Notes: generated from the sequence alone by a model not told the origin. A DNA stretch of 40,189 bases from Burkholderia paludis (GCF_000732615.1 NZ_JPGL01000080.1:1-40189); one strand, 5' to 3'. Positions 8,200 through 16,996 are shown, counted from the first letter of the stretch. Translations and numbers: made by a program.

Positions 8200-9450
8200 T
8201 CACGGCACGAAGTGCCGCAGGCGCTCGGCGTGGGCTTCGAGTCCGTCGAGCCCGAGATGGTGGCTGAGCTTGCCGACGCGAACCTGCGCGATGTCGGCCG
8301 TGAGCTCGCGCAGCAGCTTTGCACTCGCCGCGCGGTAGGCGGACGCCGCATCGACGCCTTGCGCCGCCAGCGCCGCGCCGATCAGGCGGGCACTGTCGGC
8401 GCCGCCGCCGGAAACGCAGCGTGCCATCGCGGCGGCATCGGGTCGTACGCCGGCGTCGAGGAGCGCACGCATCAGCGCGGCCGGCACGTTGCCGGACGCG
8501 GACGCCAGCGAATCCGGCGCGACCGGTGCGCCGGCGTCGAGCAACGCGGCGGCGGCCGCGAACCTCTGGCGCCGCAGCGCATAGTCGGTCGGGATCGAGC
8601 TGCCGGAGAGCGGCGCGCCGAGATTCGCGACGATCGGCGCCAGTTGCGCGGTGAGCGTCGCGTCGTCGCAGTCGATCGCATGTCGCAACGCCTGGCGCGC
8701 GAGTGCGGGCTGCGCCGCGAGCGTGCCTTCCGCGAGCGGCGTGCGCCAGTCGATCAGCGCGCGGCGATAGAACGCGACCAGCTTGTCCGCCAGCGGCGCC
8801 GGCAGGCCGTGCGACATCCGGCGTTCGTCGAGATACTCGAGCAACGTCATGCCGGTTCCGCTGTCGCCGGGTTCCAGCGGATCCGCATGGAGTTGCAGCG
8901 CGCCGAATGCCGCGTACAGGTCGGGGGCGACCGTCTCGAGGCCGTCCTCGTGCATCGCGCCGCGCCACGCGGGCGGCAGCCCTTGCTTCCACGCGAGCAC
9001 GTGGCCGCAGTCCCTGGCGCCGGGCTCCGTCACGATGTAGATCCGGTCGCAATACTCGAATCCGCCGAACGGCAATGCGTCGATCCTGCCGTTCCACGGG
9101 CGTGCGTCGTCTTCGGCGGCTTCCTCGGCGAGTTCGAGTTCATGGTCGATCCAACCCTGCAGGTCGCGATAGCCGTCGCTGCCGTTGTAGAACAGCTCGC
9201 CCCAGCTGATCCCCTCGACATGACCGTTCATCTCCAGCGTCAGGTCGTAGTCGAGGCTGCCGCCGGCCGTGACGCGCCACAGGTCGAGCAGCGCGGGCGG
9301 AATGTCGCCGTGGCAGCAGGCCGCTACGGCCGCGATCTGGTCGGCCGGCATCGGCGGCTGCGCGTCGAAGATCACGCGATCGGCAAACAGCACGATGCCG
9401 TGCGTGCGCAGGTCGGCCAGTTCGGTATCGGAGAAGTCGGTTGCTTGCAT
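8200..9450 (-). CDS. SMI1/KNR4 (SUKH) family protein with ankyrin-like C-terminus
   Basis: 416 residues. The N-terminal half (about 20-180) has the SUKH/SMI1-KNR4 pattern: IPPALLDLWRVTAGGSL, a central acidic helix, LPFGGFEYCDRIYIVTE and GHVLAWKQGLPPAW. The C-terminal part (about 280-390) is a string of short helix pairs such as AAAALLDAGAPVAPDSLA and LMRALLDAGVRPDAAAM, resembling degenerate ankyrin repeats. SUKH proteins are often immunity proteins against polymorphic toxins, but no toxin gene is adjacent, so this may be an orphan or have another role. No strong ribosome site is seen before the ATG. It is convergent with the aminotransferase gene and follows the AraC regulator on the same strand. 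Confidence 0.72.
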   Translation of the reverse strand: MQATDFSDTELADLRTHGIVLFADRVIFDAQPPMPADQIAAVAACCHGDIPPALLDLWRVTAGGSLDYDLTLEMNGHVEGISWGELFYNGSDGYRDLQGWIDHELELAEEAAEDDARPWNGRIDALPFGGFEYCDRIYIVTEPGARDCGHVLAWKQGLPPAWRGAMHEDGLETVAPDLYAAFGALQLHADPLEPGDSGTGMTLLEYLDERRMSHGLPAPLADKLVAFYRRALIDWRTPLAEGTLAAQPALARQALRHAIDCDDATLTAQLAPIVANLGAPLSGSSIPTDYALRRQRFAAAAALLDAGAPVAPDSLASASGNVPAALMRALLDAGVRPDAAAMARCVSGGGADSARLIGAALAAQGVDAASAYRAASAKLLRELTADIAQVRVGKLSHHLGLDGLEAHAERLRHFVP

Positions 9451-9590
9451 CGGAACGGGAACGGTGGAGTGGAGCGAGGCTTGCCGTCGTCGACGCGCAA
9501 CGGACGGCAGTCGGAAGAGCGCATCGTATCAGCGTTGCGCGACGGGCGGCTGCCTTCGCCGCGCGCCGCTCCCGACGAGAGCCGGCGGCC

Positions 9591-10610
9591 TCATCCGCTC
9601 GCGACGCCCGGCTCCGCTTCCGCCTCGTGCACGTCACGCCGGAACGCGCCCGGGCTCGTGCCCGTCCACTTCCGGAACGCGCGATGAAACGCGCTCGGTT
9701 CGGTGAAGCCGAGTTCGACGGCGATCTCCGCGACACTGAGCGTCTGCCCGCGCAGCAGCGACTGGGCCAGCGCGCCGCGCAACTCGTCCTTGATCGCCGC
9801 GAAGCTTTGCCCTTCGCTGCGCAGACGCCGCCGCAGCGTGGCGGGCGTCGTGCCGAGGCGCGCGGCCAGCGTATCGAAGTCCGGCCACTCGGCGGCCGGC
9901 AGCGTTTTCAACTGCGCGCGGGTTTTCGCGACCCAGCCCGTGTCGTGCCGGTAGCGGACGAGCAGGTTGCCGGGTGCGCCGCGCAGGAAAGTCTTCAGCG
10001 CCTGCTCGGAGCGGATCGTCGGCAGTGCGAGGTACGCGGCGTTGAAGGCGAGCCGGCTGTCGGGCCGGTCGAAATGCACGGGCACGCCGAAGAACTGGTG
10101 ATAGTCGCTGCGCTGGTCGGGGCCCGGGCACGCGAAATCGATGCGTTGCAGCGGGATGCGCCGGCCGATCAGCCAGCACGCGACACCCAGCAGCAGCAGC
10201 CAGAACGTCCGGTACGCGAACGCCGGGTAGGGCGCGCCCGACTGCGTCAACACGATCTGCGCCTGCCCGTCGGCCACGACGAGCTCGCCGTGCGGCTCGT
10301 CCAGGACCACGCGCAGGAACTGCAGCGCGCGCCGCAGCGCCTTGTCGAGCGTGCCGGCGTGCAGCACCGCGTGGCACAGCAGCGTGAAGCTGCCGTGCCG
10401 CATCGGGCGCGCGGCGAGCCCGAAGAATTCGTCGTCGAGCGTAGCGGCGATCGCGAGCCACAGACGGCCGTACTGCTGCGGCGTGACGGGTTCGCGCACG
10501 GCGGCCGGCAGGCCGGCGGCGCGCAGCACCGGCTCCGTCGGCAGGCCCTGCCGGCGCAGGCACGCGAGCGCGTCGTCGACGAAATCCGGTGAAATCATCT
10601 GCGGCCCCAT
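9591..10610 (-). CDS. AraC-family transcriptional regulator
   Basis: 339 residues from the ATG complementary to 10608-10610, which has GGGAGGG about 10 bases upstream; an upstream in-frame ATG at 10646 lacks such a site. The N-terminal two thirds match the arabinose-binding-like domain of OruR/ArgR-type AraC proteins (PF12625 type). The C-terminal ~100 residues are the double helix-turn-helix: LAARLGTTPATLRRRLRSEG for the first and IAVELGFTEPSAFHRAFRKW-TGTSPGAFRR for the second. It is divergent from the acyl-CoA synthetase/SDR/thiolase operon, separated by about 145 bp, and is the likely regulator of that operon, possibly sensing its acyl substrate. Confidence 0.9.
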   Translation of the reverse strand: MGPQMISPDFVDDALACLRRQGLPTEPVLRAAGLPAAVREPVTPQQYGRLWLAIAATLDDEFFGLAARPMRHGSFTLLCHAVLHAGTLDKALRRALQFLRVVLDEPHGELVVADGQAQIVLTQSGAPYPAFAYRTFWLLLLGVACWLIGRRIPLQRIDFACPGPDQRSDYHQFFGVPVHFDRPDSRLAFNAAYLALPTIRSEQALKTFLRGAPGNLLVRYRHDTGWVAKTRAQLKTLPAAEWPDFDTLAARLGTTPATLRRRLRSEGQSFAAIKDELRGALAQSLLRGQTLSVAEIAVELGFTEPSAFHRAFRKWTGTSPGAFRRDVHEAEAEPGVASG

Positions 10611-10667
10611 TTTCCTGCACCCTCCCGACATGGCAAAAACGATCACGATTCTAGATTCTGTTTGTCA

Positions 10668-10696
10668 TTGATTGCAATGTCACGGCTGTCTACTAT
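10668..10696 (+). promoter_or_regulatory. Candidate sigma70 promoter for the acyl-CoA synthetase operon
   Basis: TTGATT (10668-10673), a 17-bp spacer and TACTAT (10691-10696) lie in the AT-richer divergent region between the AraC gene and the acyl-CoA synthetase, about 60 bp before its start codon. Both hexamers match the consensus only partly. Confidence 0.4.
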
Positions 10697-10754
10697 CGAT
10701 GTATCCCCGTCGCGCCCGAGGCTCGCCGGCGGCCACAACGCACAGGAGACACGC

Positions 10755-12422
10755 ATGCCTGATGGAGCAACCGCCCGGGCGGTGCCGGCCTACGCCGACG
10801 CCGTCGCCCGGTTCAGTATCGAGACCGCCGCGGCGCAACTGCACGGCGACCTGGAGCGCGGTCTGAACGCGTGCGTCGAATGCTGCGACCGGCACGCATC
10901 GGCGGACGCGATCGCGCTCGACTGGATCGACGCCGGCGGGCAGCACCACAGCTTCACGTTTGCACGGATGCAGGCGCTGTCGGCGCGTGTCGCGAACCTC
11001 CTGGTCGCGCAGGGCGTGAAGCCGGGCGACGTGGTGGCGGGCTTGCTGCCGCGCACGCCGGAGCTCGTCGCGACGATCCTCGGTACGTGGCGCGCGGGCG
11101 CCGTCTATCAGCCGCTGTTCACGGCGTTCGGTCCGAAGGCGATCGAGCACCGGCTGCGCATGAGCGACGCGCGGCTGGTCGTGACCAACGTCGCGAATCG
11201 CGCGAAGCTCGACGAGATTGCGGACTGCCCGCCGGTGGCGACGGTGCGCGAGCCGGGCGAGACGCTGCCGGAGCGCGACATCGACTTGCGCGCGGCGCTC
11301 GATGCGCAGGCCGATACGTTCGAGCCGGTGCCGCGCAAGGGATCGGATCTGTTCATGATGATGTCGACGTCGGGCACGACGGGTTTGCCGAAGGGCGTAC
11401 CGGTGCCGCTGCGCGCGCTGCTCGCGTTCGGCGCGTACATGCGCGAAGCGGTCGACCTGCGCGCGGGCGACCGGTTCTGGAACATCGCCGATCCGGGCTG
11501 GGCGTACGGCCTCTATTACGCGATCACCGGCCCGCTACTGCTCGGCCACGCGACGACGCTGTACGAAGGCGGCTTCACGGTGGACAGCACCTGCGACGTG
11601 ATCGAGCGGCTCGGCATCACGAGTCTCGCCGGTTCGCCGACCGCGTACCGGATGCTGATGGCGGCCGGACCGGATGCGGCGGCGCGGCTGAAGGGGAAGC
11701 TGCGCGTGGTGAGCAGCGCGGGCGAGCCGTTGAATCCGGAGGTGGTGCGCTGGTTCGCCACGGCGCTCGACGCGCCGATTCACGATCACTACGGCCAGAC
11801 CGAACTCGGGATGGTCGTGAACAACCATCACGGGCTGGCCCACGTGGTTCATTCCGGCTCGGCGGGCTTCGCGATGCCAGGCTATCGTGTCGCGGTGCTG
11901 GACGAAGCGAGCCGCGAGCTCGGCCCCGGCGAGCCCGGCAACCTGGCGATCGACATCGCGCGCTCGCCGCTGCTGTGGTTTCACGGCTACTGGCGGCAGG
12001 ACACGCCGGCGATCGCGGGCGGCTACTACCGGACCGGCGACAACGTCGAGCTGGAGCCGGACGGCACCGTGAGCTTCATCGGCCGCGCGGACGACGTGAT
12101 CACGTCGTCCGGCTACCGGATCGGCCCGTTCGACGTGGAAAGCGCGCTGATCGAGCATCCGGCGGTGAGCGAAACCGCCGTCATCGGCGTGCCCGACGCG
12201 GAGCGCACGGAGATCGTCAAGGCGTTCGTCGTGCTGTCGAAAGGCTACGAGGGTACGGCGGCGCTGGCCGACGAGCTGAGCCTGCACGTGAAGCGGCGGC
12301 TGTCCGCGCACGCGTATCCTCGCGCGATCGACTTCGTCGACGCGCTGCCGAAAACCCCGAGCGGCAAGATCCAGCGCTTCGTGTTGCGCAAGATGGAAGC
12401 CGAGAAGGCCGCTCAACCCTGA
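10755..12422 (+). CDS. AMP-forming acyl-CoA synthetase (medium-chain type)
   Basis: 555 residues from the ATG at 10755, with AGGAG just upstream; a longer frame from 10662 lacks support. It is an adenylate-forming enzyme: the P-loop-like STSGTTGLPKG (204-214), the aryl/acyl pocket and YGQTE adenine motif, YRTGDN, GYRIGPFDVES in the hinge region, and PKTPSGKIQR with the catalytic K538. The overall shape resembles medium-chain (ACSM/butyryl-type) acyl-CoA synthetases. It would activate a carboxylic acid to its CoA ester, which the two following genes (3-hydroxyacyl-CoA-type SDR and thiolase) can take through the end of beta-oxidation. The exact acid is unknown. Confidence 0.88.
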   Translation: MPDGATARAVPAYADAVARFSIETAAAQLHGDLERGLNACVECCDRHASADAIALDWIDAGGQHHSFTFARMQALSARVANLLVAQGVKPGDVVAGLLPRTPELVATILGTWRAGAVYQPLFTAFGPKAIEHRLRMSDARLVVTNVANRAKLDEIADCPPVATVREPGETLPERDIDLRAALDAQADTFEPVPRKGSDLFMMMSTSGTTGLPKGVPVPLRALLAFGAYMREAVDLRAGDRFWNIADPGWAYGLYYAITGPLLLGHATTLYEGGFTVDSTCDVIERLGITSLAGSPTAYRMLMAAGPDAAARLKGKLRVVSSAGEPLNPEVVRWFATALDAPIHDHYGQTELGMVVNNHHGLAHVVHSGSAGFAMPGYRVAVLDEASRELGPGEPGNLAIDIARSPLLWFHGYWRQDTPAIAGGYYRTGDNVELEPDGTVSFIGRADDVITSSGYRIGPFDVESALIEHPAVSETAVIGVPDAERTEIVKAFVVLSKGYEGTAALADELSLHVKRRLSAHAYPRAIDFVDALPKTPSGKIQRFVLRKMEAEKAAQP

Positions 12423-12444
12423 ACATCTAATTTACGGACTGCGA

Positions 12445-13212
12445 ATGGATATCAAGGATCGTGTTTTTCTGATCACGGGCGCCGGTTCGGGCCTGGGCGC
12501 CGCGGTGGCGCGCATGGTCGTCGCGGAAGGCGGCAAGGCCGTGCTGCTGGACGTCAACGAAGAGGCGGGCGCGGGCCTCGCGCACGAACTCGGCGCGGCT
12601 GCCCGCTTCGTGAAGACCGACGTGACGAGCGAGGCCGACGGGCAGGCCGCCGTCGCCGCCGCGCGTGACGCGTTCGGCCGCGTCGACGCGCTGGTGAACT
12701 GCGCGGGCGTCGCGCCGGGCGAGAAGGTGGTGGGCCGCGACGGCCCGCATTCGCTCGACCGTTTCGCACGCGCGGTATCGATCAATCTCGTCGGCACCTT
12801 CAACATGATCCGGCTGGCCGCCGAAGCGATGTCGAAGCAGGACGCCGATGCGGAAGGCGAGCGCGGCGTGATCGTCAACACCGCGTCGGTCGCGGCGTTC
12901 GACGGGCAGATCGGGCAGGCCGCGTATGCGGCGTCGAAGAGCGGCGTGGTGGGCATGACGCTGCCGATCGCGCGCGAACTCGCGCGGTTCGGCATTCGCG
13001 TCGTGACGGTCGCGCCGGGGATCTTCGCGACGCCGATGATGGCCGGCATGCCGCAGGACGTGCAGGATGCGCTCGGCAAGAGCGTGCCGTTCCCGCCGCG
13101 TCTCGGCCGTCCGGAAGAATTTGCGGCGCTGGTGCGCCACATCGCCGGGAACACGATGCTGAACGGCGAAGTCATCCGTCTCGATGGCGCGTTGCGCATG
13201 GCACCGCGCTGA
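12445..13212 (+). CDS. SDR-family 3-hydroxyacyl-CoA dehydrogenase-like protein
   Basis: 255 residues, a classical short-chain dehydrogenase/reductase. The cofactor loop TGAGSGLG (11-18) plus D37 points to NAD. The catalytic residues are S148, Y161 and K165 in YAASKSG. The sequence resembles the type-10 17-beta-hydroxysteroid / short-chain 3-hydroxyacyl-CoA dehydrogenases (HSD17B10-like), including the PGIFATPMM segment. Between an acyl-CoA synthetase and a thiolase it most likely oxidises a 3-hydroxyacyl-CoA to the 3-ketoacyl-CoA. It starts 22 bp after the synthetase stop, and 18 bp separate it from the thiolase, so the three genes form one operon. No enoyl-CoA hydratase or acyl-CoA dehydrogenase is present in the cluster. 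Confidence 0.86.
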   Translation: MDIKDRVFLITGAGSGLGAAVARMVVAEGGKAVLLDVNEEAGAGLAHELGAAARFVKTDVTSEADGQAAVAAARDAFGRVDALVNCAGVAPGEKVVGRDGPHSLDRFARAVSINLVGTFNMIRLAAEAMSKQDADAEGERGVIVNTASVAAFDGQIGQAAYAASKSGVVGMTLPIARELARFGIRVVTVAPGIFATPMMAGMPQDVQDALGKSVPFPPRLGRPEEFAALVRHIAGNTMLNGEVIRLDGALRMAPR

Positions 13213-13230
13213 CACTGGAGGAAGCGAATC

Positions 13231-14421
13231 ATGACGACTCAGGATCCGATCGTAATCGTTGGCGCGGCGCGTACGCCGATGGGTGGTTTTCAGGGCGACC
13301 TGGCGGCGGCCAGCGCCAGCGACCTTGGCGCGGTGGCGATTCGCGCGGCGCTCGAGCGCGCGAACGTGCCGGCCGAGCGTATCGAGGAAATCGTGTTCGG
13401 CTGCGTGCTGCCGGCCGGACAGGGGCAGGCGCCGGCGCGGCAGGCCGCGCTGAAGGCCGGTCTGCCGCTCGGCGCGGGCGCGACCACGGTCAACAAGATG
13501 TGCGGCTCCGGGATGAAGGCCGCGATGTTCGCGCACGACCTGCTGCTGGCCGGCTCGGCGGCCGTGGCCGTCGCGGGCGGGATGGAGAGCATGACGAATG
13601 CGCCGTACCTGCTGCCGAAGGCACGCGCGGGCATGCGGATGGGGCACGGCCAGGTGCTCGACCACATGTTCCTCGACGGCCTCGAGGACGCATACGAGAA
13701 GGGCCGCCTGATGGGCACCTTCGCGGAGGATTGCGCGCAGGCCTACCAGTTCACGCGCGAGGCGCAGGACGCGTTCGCGATTGCGTCGCTGACGCGGGCG
13801 CAACGCGCGATCGCGGAAGGCCGCTTCGTGTCGGAGATCGCGCCGGTGACCGTGAAGGCCGGCAAGACCGACACGGTCGTGTCGATCGACGAGCAGCCGG
13901 GCAAGGCGAAGCTGGACAAGATCCCGACGCTGAAGCCGGCATTCCGCGACGGCGGCACGGTGACGGCCGCCAATGCGTCGTCGATCTCGGACGGCGCGGC
14001 CGCGCTCGTGATGATGCGTCGCTCGCAGGCCGAGCGCCTCGGCCTCACGCCGAAGGCGGTGATCGTCGGGCATTCGACCCACGCGGACAAGCCGGGCCTG
14101 TTCGCGACCGCGCCGATCGGCGCGCTGCGCAAGCTCTCGGAGAAAACCGGCTGGAACCTGCGCGACGTCGACCTGTTCGAGATCAACGAAGCGTTCGCGG
14201 TGGTGCCGATGGCCGCGATGCGCGATCTCGACCTGCCGCACGAGAAGGTCAACGTGCACGGCGGCGCGTGCGCGCTCGGGCACCCGATCGGGGCGTCGGG
14301 CGCACGCGTGATGGTGACGCTGCTGGCCGCCCTCGAAACGTATGGGCTGACGCGCGGCGTGGCGTCGCTGTGCATCGGCGGCGGCGAGGCGACGGCGATC
14401 GCGATCGAGCGCGTCGCGTAA
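13231..14421 (+). CDS. Thiolase (acetyl-CoA acyltransferase)
   Basis: 396 residues, standard length for a type II/degradative thiolase. The acyl-accepting nucleophile is C91 in NKMCGSGMKA. NEAFAVVP, GGACALGHPIGASGAR (His) and CIGGGEATA (second catalytic Cys) complete the active site. A GGAGG ribosome site precedes the ATG. It would cleave a 3-ketoacyl-CoA with CoA, or condense acetyl-CoA. As the last gene of the acyl-CoA synthetase/SDR/thiolase operon, cleavage is the more likely direction. A clear terminator follows. Confidence 0.92.
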   Translation: MTTQDPIVIVGAARTPMGGFQGDLAAASASDLGAVAIRAALERANVPAERIEEIVFGCVLPAGQGQAPARQAALKAGLPLGAGATTVNKMCGSGMKAAMFAHDLLLAGSAAVAVAGGMESMTNAPYLLPKARAGMRMGHGQVLDHMFLDGLEDAYEKGRLMGTFAEDCAQAYQFTREAQDAFAIASLTRAQRAIAEGRFVSEIAPVTVKAGKTDTVVSIDEQPGKAKLDKIPTLKPAFRDGGTVTAANASSISDGAAALVMMRRSQAERLGLTPKAVIVGHSTHADKPGLFATAPIGALRKLSEKTGWNLRDVDLFEINEAFAVVPMAAMRDLDLPHEKVNVHGGACALGHPIGASGARVMVTLLAALETYGLTRGVASLCIGGGEATAIAIERVA

Positions 14422-14459
14422 CTCGCATCACGTATCGCACGCACGCCGTGACGCGGGCG

Positions 14460-14506
14460 ACGGGCAGGGCGCCGGGGCACCGGCGCACGACCCGCCGCCC
14501 GTTTTT
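14460..14506 (+). terminator. Intrinsic terminator after the thiolase operon
   Basis: An outer stem ACGGGC (14460-14465) / GCCCGT (14497-14502) encloses a perfect inner hairpin GCGCCGG-GGCA-CCGGCGC (14469-14486), and the outer stem runs into TTTTT (14502-14506). It lies between the convergent thiolase and TetR genes. Confidence 0.65.
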
Positions 14507-14530
14507 CATTCGGCGAATCGCGCGGCCGTG

Positions 14531-15223
14531 CTACGGCTTCGCATGCGGCGACACCGCGCCGCATGCGCGGATCACCAGTTGCACGACCTGCTCGGTCCGG
14601 TCGTCGAACGCCTTCCGCGTGAATGCACGCCGGCCGCTCAGCGCGCGGATCTGCGCATCGAAATCCGCGTAATGCTGCGTGGTCGCCCAGATCAGGTACA
14701 GCAGCGCGTGCGCGTCGATCGGGGCAAGCAATCCGCGCGCGATCCAGCCGTCGATGACCTCCACGCGCGTGTCGAACCACGGCTTCACGCGTTCCGACAG
14801 GATGTCCTGCATGTGCTCCGCGCCCTGGATGATCTCGTTGGCCCAGACCTTCGAGCCGAGCGGGCGCCGCCGCGACAGCGCCATTTTCGCGCGCACGTAA
14901 CCGCCGATCGCTTCCACCGGGTCGTCGTCGGCCTCGAAGGTGCCGGCCGCGCGATGCCAGTCCTCGAACAGGTCGTCGAGCACGCGGCGGTACAGCGCGA
15001 GCTTCGTCGGGAAGTAGTAGTGCAGATTGGCTTTCGGCAGACCGGCGCGTTCGGCGATCATCGCGGTGCTTGCGCCGTCGAGCCCGCGCTCCGCGAACAC
15101 GGCTTCCGCGCAGGCGAGCAGGTGCGCTTCGTTGGACTCGCGAATGTGCGCCTTGCGTCGCCGCAAAGGCGCGGACGCCTCGTCGCTGTCGGTGGCTTCG
15201 GTTGCCGCCTCGTCATGTCTCAT
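14531..15223 (-). CDS. rutR: RutR-like TetR-family regulator of pyrimidine catabolism
   Basis: 230 residues. The N-terminal TetR helix-turn-helix (about 52-71, ending GLPKANLHYYFPTKLALY) is followed by a C-terminal domain resembling that of RutR/YcdC (PF08362 type), with SKVWANEIIQGAEHM and LLYLIWATTQHYADF. RutR binds uracil or thymine and lets go of its operators, so that pyrimidine-degrading genes are expressed. It stands divergent from the reductive pyrimidine operon, which fits. The ATG at 15223 has GAGGG upstream. The N-terminal ~25 residues are acidic and probably disordered. The ligand is inferred from family and context. Confidence 0.82.
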   Translation of the reverse strand: MRHDEAATEATDSDEASAPLRRRKAHIRESNEAHLLACAEAVFAERGLDGASTAMIAERAGLPKANLHYYFPTKLALYRRVLDDLFEDWHRAAGTFEADDDPVEAIGGYVRAKMALSRRRPLGSKVWANEIIQGAEHMQDILSERVKPWFDTRVEVIDGWIARGLLAPIDAHALLYLIWATTQHYADFDAQIRALSGRRAFTRKAFDDRTEQVVQLVIRACGAVSPHAKP

Positions 15224-15372
15224 CGTTGCCCTCGCGCAGCCGGCATGCCGCGTTGCGCTTCATTCTAGCCGTTCATCCGCGTCGAGCGCACGCGTGCGAA
15301 CACCACGCATCCGCCGCCATGCTGCGTTGCGATGGCACGTTTCTCGCTCCATTCGTTCACGCAAGAAAGACA

Positions 15373-15401
15373 TTGATTTGGTCATTTTGATCGTCTAAAA
15401 C
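15373..15401 (+). promoter_or_regulatory. Candidate sigma70 promoter for the pyrimidine operon
   Basis: TTGATT (15373-15378), exactly 17 bp, then TAAAAC (15396-15401), in an AT-rich patch of an otherwise GC-rich region. It sits 190 bp upstream of the amidohydrolase start and ends inside the candidate operator. Confidence 0.5.
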
Positions 15402-15418
15402 CTGTCCAATCGGACAGG
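15401..15418. promoter_or_regulatory. Candidate operator, perfect inverted repeat
   Basis: CCTGTCCAATCGGACAGG has two perfect 7-bp arms around AATC. It lies between the divergent RutR-like gene and the pyrimidine operon and covers the expected -10/+1 zone of the candidate promoter, as a repressor site would. It is not the enterobacterial RutR consensus (TTGACC-type half sites), so binding by this RutR homologue is inference. Confidence 0.6.
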
Positions 15419-15588
15419 ATTCGATGCGCGGGGGATGGCGGCGGAAAGTGTGGCGGCGATGCGCCGGACGACTTTCGCGCGCAGCCGGAACATGCACCGC
15501 GCATGGGCGGGTTTGCCCCGAAACAGGTCCGGCGCGCACCGGCACAGACCGGGCTGACGACATCACCGACCCCACAGGAGCGATACGA

Positions 15589-16869
15589 ATGAATGCGGTA
15601 TCGGAAACAGTGAAACGGGCAGTTTTCGACACGTCGATCCGGGTCGACGGCAGGCGCTTGTGGGACAGCCTGATGGAAGTCGCGAAGATCGGCGCGACGC
15701 CGAAAGGCGGCGTGTGCCGGCTCGCACTGACCGATCTCGACAAGGCCGGCCGCGACCTGATCGTCGGCTGGGCGAAAGCCGCGGGCTGCACGGTGACGGT
15801 CGATACGATGGGCAACGTGTTCATGCGCCGCGCGGGCCGCGTGGCCGATGCGGCGCCGGTCGTCACGGGCTCGCACGCGGATTCGCAGCCGACGGGCGGC
15901 CGCTTCGACGGCATCTACGGCGTGCTCGGCGGCCTCGAGGTGATTCGCAGCCTGAACGATCGCGGGATCGAGACCGAGCATCCGGTCGAGGTCGTGATCT
16001 GGACCAACGAGGAGGGCTCGCGCTTCGCGCCCGCGATGGTCGCGTCAGGCGTGTTCGCGGGCGTGTTCCCGCTCGAATACGGGCTGTCGCGCAAGGACGT
16101 CGACGGCAAGACGATCGGCGAGGAACTGGCGCGCATCGGCTACGCCGGCGACGTGCCGTGCGGCGGGCGCAAGCTGCACGCGGCGTTCGAGCTGCATATC
16201 GAGCAGGGGCCGATTCTCGAGGCGGAGTGCAAGACGATCGGCGTCGTGACCGATGCGCAGGGGCAGCGCTGGTACGAGATCACGCTGACCGGCCAGGAAG
16301 CGCACGCGGGGCCGACGCCGATGCCGCGCCGTCGCGATGCGCTGCTCGGCGCGTCGCGCGTGGTCGATCTGGTCAACCGCATCGGGCTCGATCATGCGCC
16401 GTTCGGCTGTGCGACGGTCGGCATGATGCAGGTCTACCCGAACTCGCGCAACGTGATTCCCGGGCGCGTGTTCTTCACCGTCGATTTCCGTCATCCGGAC
16501 GATGCCGTGCTCGCGAAGATGGACGCCGCGCTGCGCGAAGGCGTGGCGCGCATCGCGGCCGACATCGGGCTCGACACGGCGCTCGAGCAGATCTTCTACT
16601 ACCGGCCCGTCGCGTTCGATCCGGCTTGCGTGGCGGCCGTGCGCGGCGCGGCCGAGCGCTTCGGGTACTCGCATCGCGACATCGTGTCGGGTGCGGGCCA
16701 CGACGCGTGCTATCTCGCGCAGGTCGCGCCGACGTCGATGGTGTTCGTGCCATGCGTGGACGGCATCAGCCACAACGAGATCGAGGACGCGACGCCTGCG
16801 TGGATCGAGGCCGGCGCGAACGTGTTGCTGCACGCGATGCTGTCGCGTGCGTGCGAGCCGGCTTCATGA
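15589..16869 (+). CDS. M20-family N-carbamoyl-beta-alanine/amino acid amidohydrolase
   Basis: 426 residues from the ATG at 15589, with AGGAG 8 bases upstream; an extension to 15424 has no coding look. It is a metal-dependent amidohydrolase of the AllC/HyuC/beta-ureidopropionase group. Likely metal ligands are H96 (GSHADSQPTGGRFDG), D107, E142 (NEEGSRF), H203 (ELHIEQGP) and a late His in GISHNEIED. In this operon the expected reaction is hydrolysis of N-carbamoyl-beta-alanine (from uracil) or N-carbamoyl-beta-aminoisobutyrate (from thymine) to the beta-amino acid, CO2 and ammonia, the last step of the reductive pathway. Allantoate or other carbamoyl amino acids are possible in the family but less likely here. 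Confidence 0.85.
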   Translation: MNAVSETVKRAVFDTSIRVDGRRLWDSLMEVAKIGATPKGGVCRLALTDLDKAGRDLIVGWAKAAGCTVTVDTMGNVFMRRAGRVADAAPVVTGSHADSQPTGGRFDGIYGVLGGLEVIRSLNDRGIETEHPVEVVIWTNEEGSRFAPAMVASGVFAGVFPLEYGLSRKDVDGKTIGEELARIGYAGDVPCGGRKLHAAFELHIEQGPILEAECKTIGVVTDAQGQRWYEITLTGQEAHAGPTPMPRRRDALLGASRVVDLVNRIGLDHAPFGCATVGMMQVYPNSRNVIPGRVFFTVDFRHPDDAVLAKMDAALREGVARIAADIGLDTALEQIFYYRPVAFDPACVAAVRGAAERFGYSHRDIVSGAGHDACYLAQVAPTSMVFVPCVDGISHNEIEDATPAWIEAGANVLLHAMLSRACEPAS

Positions 16870-16996
16870 CGCAGAGGCGATAGCGGCCGGAAGGCCGCGG
16901 ATCGCCCGATCGCAGGATGCTTCGGCATGACCGCCCCGACTGTGCATTCGCAGCCGGCGGGGACGGCTTTGTCTCCACCCAGTCGAAGGAACGCGT

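Noticed and set aside
12427..14283. 618-residue minus-strand frame opposite the SDR and thiolase genes (similarly 5158-6807 and 22642-24411)
   Set aside because: Arg/His-rich mirror frames caused by GC-biased third positions; the opposite strand encodes recognisable enzymes with intact active sites.
15424..15588. N-terminal extension of the amidohydrolase
   Set aside because: The extension is Arg/Gly-rich, starts right after the operator, and the ATG at 15589 has a good ribosome site and matches the family start.
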